Under the pieces are notes generated by a model. That model was not told the origin of the DNA, made no database searches, and was given only the letters and a program-made list of their open reading frames with translations. From Sphagnum magellanicum (lineage: Eukaryota; Streptophyta; Sphagnopsida; Sphagnales; Sphagnaceae), in NCBI GenBank assembly GCA_021904315.1, contig CM038923.1, positions 3,224,001 through 3,288,000 of the forward strand: DNA of 64,000 nucleotides, given 5' to 3'. Below are positions 1 through 12,469 of this stretch, piece after piece. The position numbers were made by a program, and so were the translations under genes. The number at the start of each line of letters is the position of its first letter. Position 1 is the stretch's first letter.

Positions 1-3000
1 CTGAATGGATGTCTGTGCCTCCATAATGGAGGTACACAAATGTCAACAATGTGGAATCATTGACTTGTCGAGAATATACTATGATTTCAGTTTGAGTTAC
101 AATACCTTCTCAATGAGATCCAGACATTCTTGATTGTCTTCAAAGTCAACTCTTGTCCAATCAATGTTCTCTGATGTGTACTCCTGCAACACAAAAACAG
201 GATTACGGACTGGAATAGTACAAGGATAGATAGGCCTACAAATCTTGGAAATCACAAGGAAAGCAGAGTGGAACAGTGAGGCCTGTGACTCAAGCATAGA
301 CGAATTGACTAATCCCAACTATAACACGCATGCAGATTGCGCCTGCTCTTCAGTGTGAACAAACCTCTTGTTCAAGCTTGAAAAGATGGCGGTTAAAGTG
401 CTGTTGCAGTCTCTCATTTGCATAGTTGATACACAACTGCTCAAAACTATTCCTCTGCATGGACATCATACATAAAGTGCCAGCTGATAAGAAATTTCCT
501 CTTGTGACACAGATGACATCTGCTTCTTACTGTGCTGTGCCACAATTTGCTGAGCAGAGCATGGAAAGAATCATAAAATTTCAAGCGTCACAATAACAAA
601 TGATGCACACTTGAGAGGCAAATAAACAGTCAATGTTCTTTACCTTAAATGACTCAAAACCGTAAATGTCCAAGATGCTAATTGACCGGCCAGTGCGTCT
701 CTTGCCAACTTCCAGTGACTTGTTGATACGATCTACCAACCAATCAAATAAGCTAGCATAGATAGCTTTGGCAAGAGCATCTCGTGAATCAGTTGCCTAC
801 ATACAACAGGCACTATTTCAACAACTGCTAATTCATATCACTATATTGACATTGCTCCACAAGAAGTTGCATACATGTTTTTCAAGCTGACCTCCAATAA
901 AAGAAACAACACCAAATGGTGTTTGCACCTACTTTGAGTACCTAGTCATTAAATCCAAGGAAAAGCTTTTTAAAAAATGGTTTATTAAATAAGGTTTATT
1001 ACAAGTAGCACACCTGTTCATATGTTAGTCGTTGTACAATATCATCACCCCCTGCATGGATCTTGCGTGTTGAGAGTGCTGCCACTAGCTCATGAATCTC
1101 ACAGTGAAGTAATCCTGCTGCTACCTTGACCGCTGCAAAAAGAGGCCTCACAGTCAATTGCTATCCAGTCACTAAACCAGATTGTACCATGTACATTGTT
1201 TGCATTCTGTCTTATGAGAAACAATGTCTCATACAAGCAAAGCTGATTACTGTTTACCCAAACCCATTGTTCAAATAATTGCATCACATGTTGGCACACA
1301 GCACAGCTAGGAAATACCTAGCTTACCCTCATTCTCATCAACAATCACATTGTCATGGTCCACTATGTGAAAGGTGATATTCCCAATCCAAAGCACAGCT
1401 GAAAGCATTTCAAAAGCTTGCTCCTGATCCTCATTGCTGATTTGCACTACATTCATGGCCCTCTGCAACCCCCATGTTCACAAGAGACACCACCTCAGTC
1501 TGATACACCCGGCAAACCATCTCCAGAAAAGAAGACACATTACAAATACAGGTTCAAGCTAAATCACTATCTTTGCTGATTAAGAACTTGTATTACTTTG
1601 TTCGCCCTTCTTTCTGTCACCATTAAATGTCTTTCAGTCCACTACAGTCAGTCACTCTCCAAAAAACAACCACTCTTGGTGCAGATCTTTCAGCACAGTA
1701 CATTCAAAAGTACCAATACACATAATTTAAGTCAACCTGAGAATAACTGAAAGGTGATGATAACAATGTTATGGATATTTCAGATATGACAAAATAACAG
1801 CAACCCAATCAGCAAGCATAAAAAAGAGGAAACTCAAGCCTAGAGAAAAGAGAAACCATATTTTGACATATGTTCTTGAACTCATAGTTCTATAAGAACC
1901 AAACTGACTTCATATGAACTTATATGGTTTATTTTGACAGGGTTCAAGACATGTTCATATGTGGAGGGTATTTAGGGTTAGGGTTTAGGGTTTATTTTGA
2001 CATGAGACCAAACTGACTTCATCTCTTGCTTTTTGAAATGCAAGCCACTAGATTAACATACCCTCAAGAGATAAAACTGCTCTGCATCGTCAACTTTGTC
2101 AATTGATAAACAGTCGCTGTGATTCAGATAGTGATACTCCTGAGCAGGTCTCACTTTTACACGCTCTGTAGCATCATAAACAAACAGAAAAACAGTTGCC
2201 TTTATCTGAATAGGGATACTTTTGAGCAGGTTTCACCTTCACACAATCTATAGCATCACAAACAATTTGCAAAACAGTAACATCGATTCAGATAGCAGTA
2301 CTCAAGCGATCTTACTCTCTGTAATCAAATTTTGCATGACATTTTCACAAACAGCCTTTTACTTCAGTTTCCTACTGATGTATGAACTCTCCTATACTCA
2401 AGGGTGCTGTTTTCATATCAATGTACAACTGTAAACAACAGCATGCAGATTGACTCAAAATATACCTCGCAAACCAGGATCAGCTCCAGCACAGAGCTGG
2501 TAGAAGACATGATAGGATCTTTCACCGCCTGCCTGTTGTACAACTCTAGACTGAAGCCAAAACAGAAACTTGACAGTCAGCTCAAAAATGTCGAATCAAT
2601 GTAAGCACACTCAACCATAATCTGGCATGAAGGTGAAATTGCAAGACACCACTTGGAAGGCTGAAAAAAACCTCGGTACCATGCCACTTGCTAACATCTT
2701 TTGCAAAACTAGCCAGCTTACTTAAGCCTTTTGGCACACAACTCTGTAAAGGCAGGTCAAATTTGTAGTGTTCAATGGATGTGACGAAATGGAATTAAAG
2801 ATACCCAAAAAAAATTCCAAAAGAGGCATACACACCTTTTCAAGTAGATCTTATCATAGATAAATTCCATGAGCAGGTTGGCCGAGCACAGGGCAACAAG
2901 AAATGAGGTTAGAGTAAAAGATGTTGAACAAAAAGCTTAATCATAACACAATTGATCCATTCCTTGGCCCTTTATCTCAGACAAACCCCAACATGTAAAT

Positions 3001-5663
3001 CGCAAGGCAGCAGAGAAATGGCAGATGGCTTACAAGTCTGAATCTTCGCCCCACAAATCTTTCCAGAATTATCAAAATGTATGTCAATCAATTTCCCCTG
3101 TGAAAACAAGAATAAAATCACACCCAACTCTTCACAAACATCTCCATGATTGTCCCCAAAAGAAATCTTGCTGACAGCCTACAATACTTTACATGTTATT
3201 CTACATCTAGTCTTTGTAGTTAGGGTTCCAAACACACAGAGACAATTATGCTTCCACTAGTGATTTTGACATTGCAAAACTTGGTCATTGCATTGCTCCT
3301 CCAGAATCCAATCTTGCCCACAATTTGATGATTGGTTTAATTGAGCATGGTCATTCAAAAAGAAAATGCTAACTGTTGACAAAAGGTCAAAAGAATGGCC
3401 CATCAAAACATGCTCTAAGAGGAAGCGCACTGCTTACAAAGCGGCTTGAGTTGTCATTTCTGAGAGTCTTGGCATTGCCAAATGCCTCAAGGATTGGATT
3501 GGTCTGCAAAATCTCATCTTCTAGCCCACCACCGCCTCCAAGAGCAGCCAAATACTGCATGGCAATCTTAGCAGTTTCTGTCTTCCCTGCTCCACTCTCC
3601 CCACTGAAGAAATATTTGTAAGCCTCTTTCCTTAGCATTCAAGCACACAGAATCACAATAACTGGAGCTAGTAGATTGTCAACTTGTGATAAAATCACAA
3701 GCTATAGCTTGAGAAAGAAACTGTAGCAATGATAAACATCACAATGCATCTCCTAATCACAAACCACTGTGATAAGAATAATTGCAGGACAGCTGTGGCA
3801 GAAAATTGCAAGGACAGAATTGACAGTCACCCATTACCTAATGATGATGGACTGGTTGATTCCCTCTGCAAGTTCCAATAACAATTATAGTTAAAAGCAA
3901 GGAAAATCTTTTTGGCTACATAACAGAAGTTAAAGTGGCAAGGGCTGCCTTTACTAAAGAGCAGCTAAACAGAATACATCAAAATGATCAATTGTGTCTC
4001 AACCCTCTTAATGGTGTCTAGATCTTTCAAAATATCTTCACACAACAGTTACAGGAACAATTCATACCTCTGACCATTGCTCCAAAAGCAGCATCTGCAG
4101 TCATATACACATGTGGGTGCAAGCTTGACCCTGTCTTCTTCCGATAAGCTTGAATGAAGTCTGCAGTATAGATGGGCACCTTCTTAAAAGGGTTGACCGC
4201 TATCAGAACAGGACCTGCCCTAGTCTGCATGACCAATTACAATGTTGGTTAGCATTCTAGAATCTCTGTCCTGACAGACAATTAGACAGCTGCTAAAATG
4301 TGCTCAGCTAGCCAGAACTCAGAGAAACCTCCACAATTGGGCCCTTTCTACATGGATCATAGATCATATGATTTTGGACGCAGGAACAGGCCTCACATAT
4401 ATCATGTCCCTTGAATATCTGTAAGTCAAATCATGAAGAACAGCAGGCTCATTAAGGTAGCTGAGCTTGATGAGGTCATCCACTCCCTCCAATATGTCAG
4501 GATTTGCAGGTTGCAGCATCCCTGAACTTGCTGTGACAATCTGCAAACAAAAGCACTCTTCAGACATGGATCTCATTAGACATTCTGGAAAGGCCTTCAA
4601 GACATCCTGCAGGAAACAGAATTCAAGTTGAAGCTCTCACTTGACAGTCTGAAGTGCGAATGACAGCCTGTGTGTCTTGTATTGATACAACCACCCCAGA
4701 AATCCAGATGTTTTCATTTGTTAGACACCACACACGAATGTTCTGCAAAAAAACCAAGGCATTAAAGATGCTTTAACATCATCTGATACCTTTCCAATCA
4801 ATCACCTGCAGATCAGTTTGTCTTACAAACTAAAGAATCCATTCACAGGAAGCAGATGCAAGCAAGTAGTACTGGGAAATGAAAACTGTTCAGAAGAGCT
4901 GACAACTCTAATTTGCAGCTTAGCTCATTACAGAGCTGCTTGATATATGAGATACCTTTCTCAAGCAGGGAATGCCATCATCCTTCCACTTCTTGCCCCC
5001 TGTAGATGGAGAGATAACTGGAGCAGGAGGTTCCTGTGATGTGCAAAAACTGAAGCTAGAGTTTACAGAATCTTCTGTAAGAAAACCAGCAGATGAGCTC
5101 CTTTGAATCTGGGTGGCAGTCTCCACAGCATCCCCATGAATGCCATTTTCCCTACCTTCTATTTGTTCTATCTGTATACTCATGTCAATAGCAGGTATGA
5201 AGGTAGGGGACCCCACATACACAGGACCACCCACCTCACCTTTGAATGTGGCCACACTGTCAACGAGAGGCCTACAACTACTGCTGAGTGCAGTGGAAGT
5301 ATCAGAAACTTCCATCAGCTGACATTCCTCTGAATTGTTGGAGCTCTTGACAGAACCAACTGAATCATCACTGGGCATAGAGGCCGCTTGCACAGTTGAG
5401 CTCCCCCCAGAGACATCAGCATTCCCATTGAACAATGCACTGGATTCTTTGCTGGGGAGGCCAAGATTCTCCAGAGTCACACCTAGACATTTCCTAGCTC
5501 GTAGAGTGGATGGCAAACGAGCTCGGGATGTTGGTCTTGGCGGTAGAGCAGGTAGCATGTCTTTCTGGTTTTCATCAAGCACGGCATCCCCATCATCCAC
5601 CATTTTGATCGAGTCCAGCATTTCCTCCAGAGTACTCCGGACAGGGCTCCTTGTAAAATTCAT
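1..5663 (-). CDS. Myo8: Class VIII myosin heavy chain, 5' part (partial, runs off window start)
   Basis: Actin-based motor of the plant class VIII type, a family acting at the cell cortex, plasmodesmata and division plane. Fifteen coding exons join without phase conflict: 4956-5663 (ATG), 4641-4742, 4397-4540, 4068-4224, 3838-3865, 3438-3603, 3034-3097, 2836-2849, 2466-2550, 2062-2165, 1327-1462, 1014-1132, 644-796, 365-454, 106-183; 2,148 nt, 716 residues. The class VIII N-terminal extension (about 236 aa) carries the signature [14 protein letters not shown]. The motor follows with [21 protein letters not shown]-loop GESGAGKT, switch I NDNSSRF-GK, switch II DIYGFE, and [21 protein letters not shown]. 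The last exon visible is [14 protein letters not shown]. The rest of the motor, IQ motifs, coiled coil and tail lie beyond position 1. No stop or frameshift is seen, so it looks functional. Class assignment is firm; the 14-nt exon is the least certain. Confidence 0.93.
1896..2022. repeat. Telomere-type repeats inside a short intron duplication
   Basis: Positions 1971-1994 read TTTAGGG, TTAGGG, TTTAGGG, TTTA, the plant telomere motif with one shortened unit. They lie between duplicated intron blocks: ACCAAACTGACTTCAT near 1897 and 2007, and GGTTTATTTTGACA at 1926-1939 and 1989-2002. This sits in the myosin intron between exons 2062-2165 and 1327-1462. Confidence 0.75.
2186..2325 (-). repeat. 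Two decayed copies of a myosin exon fragment inside an intron
   Basis: The intron just upstream (in gene sense) of exon 2062-2165 contains two degenerate copies of that exon's acceptor and first ~50-60 nt. Copy 2 (about 2207-2273) reads on the minus strand as a TATAG acceptor followed by [14 protein letters not shown], matching exon residues [15 protein letters not shown]. Copy 3 (about 2284-2325) still gives LEYCYLNR. Neither has a usable donor in register, so they are probably relics of local tandem duplication and not alternative exons. Confidence 0.7.
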
Positions 5664-5852
5664 TGTGACCTACTGGATGGATGCCACCCTTGACTTTTAT
5701 GGCAAATAAACCAAGGATCTACCAGGCTCCATTTAAAGTTCTGGAATGATTCAGCACTCAGGCAGCAGATGCATTTCCAACCCTCTCTGACAATTCATCC
5801 CATGGAAGAGGGTAACAAATCTCAAAGTGGGTCTGATCCTGATAGCCACCAA

Positions 5853-6366
5853 CTGCAGACAAAAAAATGAGCTCTCCAGTTAAGGACTGTCATCTCATAC
5901 AGAAAACTCTCATGTTACAAACCTGCTGCTTGTCTTGCTAGCAAAGTAAAATTGTGTTCTTTGATCAACAAACCATAAAACACTTGATATTGAAATTGGA
6001 AAAAAATACACTGAATGCATTAATTGATGTCTACAGCTTGGGTACTTTCAGAATGTCTAACCAAGTAAATTGGATTTAGTTGTCAACATTTGGAAAGGGA
6101 GGCTTTGATTAAATGCACTACACATAGAGCTGCGTGAGCACTCCATGATTAAACAGGCTAAGATAAAAGCTCAGTAATGCTAAATTGGTGATTAGTTAGC
6201 TGAGACAGCATTGAATGCTGTACCATACTTTGTACTACAGTGGTAGTGAAGCTCCTAGAACAATTCGAGTTCCAAAGAGATTGAGAGAAAAGCTGAGAAC
6301 TTTGACACATGATGTTTTCAGAAATTCGTCGTCTTCTCGTTATCTTTCACAGGAAGGGCAGCTTAC
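5853..6366 (-). other. Possible intron in the myosin 5' leader
   Basis: On the minus strand, TGAG|GTAAGC gives a good donor at 6366/6365. A pyrimidine-rich TTTTTTTGTCTGCAG gives a good acceptor ending at 5853. Splicing would leave a leader exon 5664-5852 before the ATG. Long leader introns are common in plant cytoskeletal genes. Inferred from splice consensus only. Confidence 0.4.
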
Positions 6367-7167
6367 CTCACTGGGGACCTTGTATTTTCTCTACCATACT
6401 ACCGGTTCCCTTCTGTGAATCAAAAAGTCTGGACCCTCTCCAACACATACGGAAGCACGACAGGGTTTGGTTCTAAAGCCCCGTTATACTAAGTCCCATT
6501 CCAATTTTCTACCCGCGCTGGCATCGCGCTACCTTCCTCCCCGCGATGACATACCCGCCTATTACACTTCACCGGTTCCCGGTGATATCATCCTAATCAC
6601 GGCTGAGAAATATTGTACCAGATGCCGCAATGGCTGTGGTGAAACCGCGAACCATGCGTTGTAAGGAGAAGCTTTGTATCGAGAGGGAATTGGAATATAA
6701 AAAAATCCCCGATTTTTCATGAAAAGTGCACGGGTTGTGTACAAGGAAGAGATCAATCAGCAGGCACAAGACATGAGAAGGAAGAAGAACACGAGGTCAA
6801 AAGTCAATGGTAAAACGTAACCTAACATGTTCCTTCCCGGTTTCCGCGACATGGATTGCGAGAAGAAGCTCGTTTCTACAAAGACGAACCAACGGCGTTT
6901 CAAAAGGTAGAAAGAGAACTTCAAAAACGACCACAAGTGGTCGCAAAGAACAGCGCAGAGTGCGCAAACATGTAGACAGAGAAGCACAAGGCCAGAAAAG
7001 AAAAGAAAAAGGAGAGCGAACAAAACGAAAGAGCGATTACAAAAGCTCGCAAAGAGAGATAGGTAGCTAATGCAAGAAGGCAATACTTCGGAAAACAATA
7101 CAGCGCAAAAAAGAAAAAAAGAAACAACCTAGCTCTCACTCCCTCAATCACCAGAAACATCATCAGA

Positions 7168-7480
7168 GAGCTTCATCGTCATCATTATCGTCCACCGCAA
7201 AGAGAGAAAGAAAAATTTGGAAACAAAACAGAAAATCGGATCAAAAGAAAGAAAAGATATCGCAACGAAGAAAGAAAGAAGACAAGGTAAGTAAGGAGGA
7301 GACTATCTGATCGGTTACCGAAAAACAAAACGCGTCCAGCAGCAGCAGAAGTCATCATTGAGGAGCCCCACGATCGCCCCCCGCAAACAGAGAAAGCAAA
7401 ATTTGAAAACAAAATAGAAATAGAATCAAAAGGAAGAAGACAAAGTGATAAGGAGAACTAACTTCGTTACCGAGGAAAAA
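7168..7480. repeat. Imperfect tandem duplication in the promoter island
   Basis: Two diverged copies stand head to tail: CCGCAAAGAGAGAAAG at 7195 and CCGCAAACAGAGAAAG at 7381 (offset 186), and GTTACCG at 7314 and 7466 (offset 152, so copy 2 has lost about 34 bp). Copy 1 contains a plus-strand consensus donor AAG|GTAAGT at 7287 that has decayed in copy 2. Confidence 0.7.
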
Positions 7481-7714
7481 AAACCACCTGTGGAATTGAT
7501 TGCTCGTTTGCGCGTGCGTGCGGATTTACTTCGAGTTCTCCTCCGAGTGTGCGTCTGTTCTCTCTCCATCTCCGTGTGTCTTCGTCTCTACCCTTTCTTC
7601 CCCTCTCTCTTCGGTTCGTGTCTCCCGCGCGGTGGACCGTGCGGTCATCGTTTCGAAGTTCAAATAATTCCCTAAAATAATGGCCTCCTCCAAACCGAGT
7701 TTTACTCGACCGTT

Positions 7715-7765
7715 CAACTTTTGGGGGCGGGGGAGCGGGAGGCCGGTTTGGGGGGGGGGGGGGGG
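7715..7765. repeat. G-rich tract ending in a 16-G run
   Basis: Several short G blocks (five, five, three) lead into an uninterrupted G run at 7750-7765. The block could form a G-quadruplex on the plus strand. It marks the edge between the CpG-containing promoter block and AT-rich tandem repeats. Confidence 0.85.
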
Positions 7766-7789
7766 AGTGTTTGTTACTACCTAATTACC

Positions 7790-8662
7790 TATTAAGATAT
7801 ATTTGTGTTGTCAAAAAAAAAAAAAAAAACAGAAAATTTTGGGTAGTTGGAATTTTATTTGAAATTTGAGTATGCAAACCTATTTCCCACAAAAATTTAA
7901 ATAATTTGTACCATTAATGGAATTAGAACTCATTTATGCCAAGGCCATTATTTTCAGGCTTTGCCATGGTATGGGCTAATGGAGATGATGTTGTCATTGG
8001 AGTCATTAGAAGTAACATGATTCACTCACATTTATGTCACTTTTCTAATTTTCTTTTTTCGTATAATTGTTAAAATAAATTGGTGTTGTTCAAAGAAAGA
8101 AACAAAAGATTTGGTTGAAATTGTCTAACATTTCAAAATTAGGCATGTCACAACTTCGCCGCACATTATAGAATATTTTATAATTAATGAAATATAGAAC
8201 TCATTTATGCCAAGGCATTATTATTTTAAGGTTTTGTCATGTGAAACACTATTGGTGATGATGTTGTCATTAGAAGTAAGTAACATCATTCATTCACATT
8301 TATGTCAAGTTTTTTTTTGCCCTTTTTTTACATAATTATCAAAATAAACTTGTGCTATTGAAAGAAGCAAACAAAATTTGTGTGGTTGGAATTGTGTAAC
8401 ATTTAAAAAATTTGAGCATGTAAACTTTGCTACACGGTATAAAATAATCTGTAATTAATGAAATATAGAACTCATTAATGGCAAGGCATGATTATTAAAG
8501 CTTTGCCATGCTACATACTAGTGGTGATGATGCTATCATTGGAATCATTACAAATAACATCATTCATTCACATTTATGTCAAGTTTATTTTCATTATTTA
8601 AATTTTTTATTTGAAAAAAAAACAAATTTATTGGTTGGAATAGAGTAGCATTTAAAATTAGG
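7790..8662. repeat. Tandem repeat, ~271-bp unit, about 3.3 copies
   Basis: The phrase AGAACTCATTTATGCCAAGG recurs near 7924, 8196 and 8467 (last copy slightly changed), giving offsets of about 272 and 271 bp. Each unit also carries ATCATTCATTCACATTTATG and a NTTGGTTGGAATTG-like block. A partial unit precedes the first full one. Copies are about 75-85% alike by eye. No ORF is conserved between them. Confidence 0.85.
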
Positions 8663-11600
8663 AATTATTTATTTTATTTTATTTTCCAATCATGCAGTGA
8701 CTGAAACTTGCAATAATGAGCGTCCAAATATCAACCAATGGGAAGGTGTGAATGCCCCCACAAATGGTTGGTATGACAAGGTAAAGTACCAGGGTGGGGG
8801 GCCTTCCCAAAAGAAAGAGCCTAGTACGAGGTGAGAGGTAGCGGAGTGAGTGTGGCCAGGCATTTAAGGAATGTCTGTCCCTCACCCATGGGTCGTGTGC
8901 CATTGTGAAACGGGCCAAGGTGAAAGTTATCATGAACCCTAAACATGCATAAACCAAGCTATAGGGTTTATTAGGGTGTTGAAGCTATAAATGCCCTCCA
9001 AATAGGTGCAATAAGAAATTTCTCAAGTGCTTTTTTTTTTAACCTTTGAGATAGGTGGCAATCACATTAAACAATCCCACAAAAAGGCCTAGTATGGACA
9101 AAGCAAATACACGCAATGTATGTAATGCCTTGGACGCATGAGTGTTTTGAACATACTACCACTCACATTCTACATTGACATGAATTGGTGTCTCTCTCTA
9201 GAACAAGTGTTACAAACTTTCTGTGTTGTGTGGTTCTCTCTTCCATGTGAATTTTTTTATTTTGTGCCAAAAAGAATTTAAATAAAAATAAAAATAACAC
9301 CCTTAATCAGTCCATCTTTGGGTACCATCCAAATTCTTTTTCCATAAGGTAGGGGATATTTCTTCTCCTCCTTGTGGACTTTGTGATCCAGTGTGTCCCA
9401 CCTCCCCTCACCCACCCCAACCCCCAATCATTTTTCCTTTCACGTAAGAGTTATTTGGCAAAGCACCTGAAACTGGGGCTGGGACAAATTTGGATGGGGG
9501 GACCAAGTCAGAAGTGATGATGAAAGAAGAGGTAGGTACACAAGATAAAAGAGGGCATTAAATTATTTTTCTCACTTAAATTGGTCAGTTTTTTAATTAG
9601 CTCTGCCCCTAGAGAAGAGACTAGGTATGAATTAGTGTAAGATTTGAGCATAAAAATTTGGCTAGAAATTGACCCAATGTGTGAGTGACATTTAAAATAC
9701 TATGTATGCATATGATGGAGGAGCATGTTTGAGGGGAGTGCATGCTCCTAGATGAGAAGCACTAGGTGATTCAAATAAGGGAAGTTTTGAGTTTGAAGTT
9801 TGAACCTGCCATAAAGCTCAGGGTCGTTATGCAATGACCTGCTTGTTTTAGGTTACACTTTTGCTGTTCCTAGTACTCTTCTTCAATGAATCAAATCTTG
9901 TCAGATCCATATCCTTCAAACATGGTGAAATGATACCTGATTTCATTAGATGGTACTCAATTTTGCTCACCTTTTTTTTTTTAATCCAATACAATCCAAT
10001 TGGGGATGAAGCAGGGATTTCAAGGTCAAACTAGGGGCCGAAGACTGGATGACTTTCAGGATGACACTCATGTAATGAAACTTTCCAGCTGGGGAAAAAG
10101 GGATCAAACCTGACTCACATCATTAGGAAATTTGGGAATTGTTCCTAAGTTATTGTTTCATAGTTGGGGCTAATAACTGCAAACATCCCATCACCTTACA
10201 CCCCGCGTGTTATACACCACATTGATGGGGGACTTCATGGAGAAAGATGTTCTCTGAGGAAAATTTTCAAGTTTTTGAAATCCTAGGTAAGAAGCCAAAC
10301 TAGGGTGCGGTGCAACACAAGTATACCACACACCCTAGTTCCCCATTCAAACCTAAGACTCAAAACCCGTGAACCATCTTGTCCTTGTTCTTTAACGTAC
10401 ACGTAGGTTAGGTTCGTGCATGTATCCATATATATCTTATGGTATACTGGTGGCTCATGGTTCACTCTGGCTTATACAATTGGCCATAGCATTCAAATTC
10501 CATGTGGTGGGATTTCGAGGCCAGGTCTAACCCCCACTACATGATCCCGGGGCAGGCTAATTCTGCAGCGTTCCCATGAGTTCCCCTGCAGTTCCCTTGG
10601 CTTTAACATACACGGCCAAGTACTATCTATCCCCATACCCCTTGAAAGCATATGAGTTTGTCCTAACAGGCACGCCCATGAGTTTTGATTGATTCGACAA
10701 CACCCAGGCCGTCGTCATCGAGTACAAGAAGTTCAACAGCATAACGACTTCTCTGCTGGGTCACAGAGTGCAGAAATTTGTTGTTGTGGTGAGGCCCCAG
10801 GCAATGATAATAATCACAATCTATGCATTCAAAATGGTGCTCATTGTTCAGAGAACAAGCAAGATAGAGAGAGAGAGAGAGCTGCTGCTGCATCTAACAG
10901 GGGGCTGGCTGCACATGACTGAGAGTGAGAGCCTCTCTCTTCTTCCCTCTGAAAAAACAGATTCAAAACCTGAGCTTTGTTGGCAGGTTGGAGATTCAAA
11001 CCTGCTGAACAAGTGATCATGAAGCAGAAGATGTACAAATTGATACAAAAATGCACCCCACTACTTCCATTCAAAAACTGAAACCTGGCAAGCTGCTGCA
11101 CTGACACCCATTGGACTTCCTCCTCTTGTCCTTGACTGACACGACCCCAAGTCCCATTTTGTTCAGTCTTTTTCTAATGTTTTCTTGGCAAATCACCAAC
11201 TAAGATGATGATGAAACCCTGCCAAACGTCCAAGAAGACAAAAGAACCACCTAAGAGGGGGAACCACAACTCGAACATCAAGTTCCCAAACCCCCTCCTA
11301 TTGTGAGAAGCATATCAAATAAGGAAAGGGGAGGATCGCCTGAAAGGACCCCTAGCCTAGATCTCCATCCGTTTCAATAAAATTTCCTAAACTAGGTGGA
11401 GATTTCTGTCCTACTCTAGGGTTGTTTGACCAATTTTTACTCACGAAAATTAATTTTTCTAAAATTTCAGTTTGCAACTTACATCTCCTAAGATTAATAT
11501 GTCCTTGTGCTAAAGAAAAAATAAAATTCTACTTCAATTTGTGATCCAACAATACTTAAGACTTGTCAGGCAAAGAAAACAATAGTTGGAAACATTGTTT

Positions 11601-12469
11601 CATATTTCTCCCACCATTGAAGAGGACATTTGATGTTTTAAATATTTACTTGGTAATGTCTAAAAATTGACAACTCCATTTTCACAAGTTTTTTTGTTGG
11701 TTGACTTGTATTTGCAATTTGCTAAAAAATATTCAAATTGCAATCTTGATTTTTAAAAAAATCTTGATAAACAGAACTTCTCACATAAGGATGCAAATGT
11801 TCATGACATTTTACCAACATAGGATATAAAGATTTCTTATCATATTTTTACACAACAACTTCTTAATCCTTTCCAACAAATGAGGATATTATATGAAGGC
11901 TTTTAAACTTGGGATCGAACGTCAAGGAAACCATGTTGTGTGTTTTCTTTTCTTCATATTTCCTTAGGAATGAAAGGAAAAAATTAATACATCACAAACC
12001 TCTTTTCTAATGTTAGAAGCTAATAAAGTTAATTCATTAACAAAACTTAATTCATCTTCTAGTAAGCTTTGAAAAGAAGGCAAAAGTTCATTATTTAAAA
12101 TTTTAAAAAAACGCAAGAAAATTGTAAAATGTAATGCATCATTAAATAACCAATGTTCACGAAATTGGTTTAAAACACAAACAATGACAATGGGAGAAAG
12201 ATAGCCCTTAATAATTTGATAAATATGCCACGTTATAGGGGTGGCACTCATCTAATAACTCTCACAACAATGTGTTTGCTATGGCAAAATACAATAGATG
12301 CTTGAAACTGTAATGTTTTTAGGAACATCATTATTTTATTAACAAACCTACAAAACAATAACAAAAATAATAATAATAGAAATTAATTATAGTATAAAAA
12401 AGACAAGTAATCTTTTTTTTTAATCTAAAACTAAATAATTTAATTTTTTTCATTGGTGTGTTTAGTTTT
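8663..12469. other. Intergenic DNA, no gene recognised
   Basis: AT-rich sequence with short ORFs only. A block at about 10,680-11,110 has balanced composition and a short (GA)n tract at 10,866-10,882. Its overlapping ORFs on both strands (10,663-11,107) resemble no family I know and differ in every frame, so I do not call them genes. A minus-strand ORF at 11,964-12,251 may be the downstream remainder of the adjacent hAT element but is not itself recognisable. Confidence 0.5.

Larger units (their letters stand above)
5664..7770 (-). promoter_or_regulatory. Myosin 5' leader and promoter region
   Basis: Upstream of the myosin ATG, CpG-containing sequence of higher GC than the surroundings extends to about 7.77 kb, where it stops abruptly at a G tract. 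In myosin sense it is pyrimidine-rich, as in plant 5' leaders. No ORF here resembles a known protein. A start site somewhere in 6.4-7.7 kb is inferred from composition only; no clear TATA box was assigned. Confidence 0.5.

Noticed and set aside
3376-3621. Plus-strand ORF opposite the myosin P-loop exon
   Set aside because: Shadow of the minus-strand exon, which carries the conserved GESGAGKT motif.
6757-7163. Leu/Phe-rich minus-strand ORFs in the myosin leader
   Set aside because: Products of pyrimidine-rich leader sequence; overlapping frames are all hydrophobic and none resembles a membrane protein family.
7445-7675. Plus-strand ORF at the promoter edge
   Set aside because: Arg/Val/Cys-rich reading of CpG and CT-rich DNA; no homology seen and it overlaps the tandem duplication.
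10663-11107. Cluster of overlapping ORFs on both strands near a (GA)n tract
   Set aside because: Different frames give unrelated, Ser/Leu-rich peptides; none could be tied to a known family.
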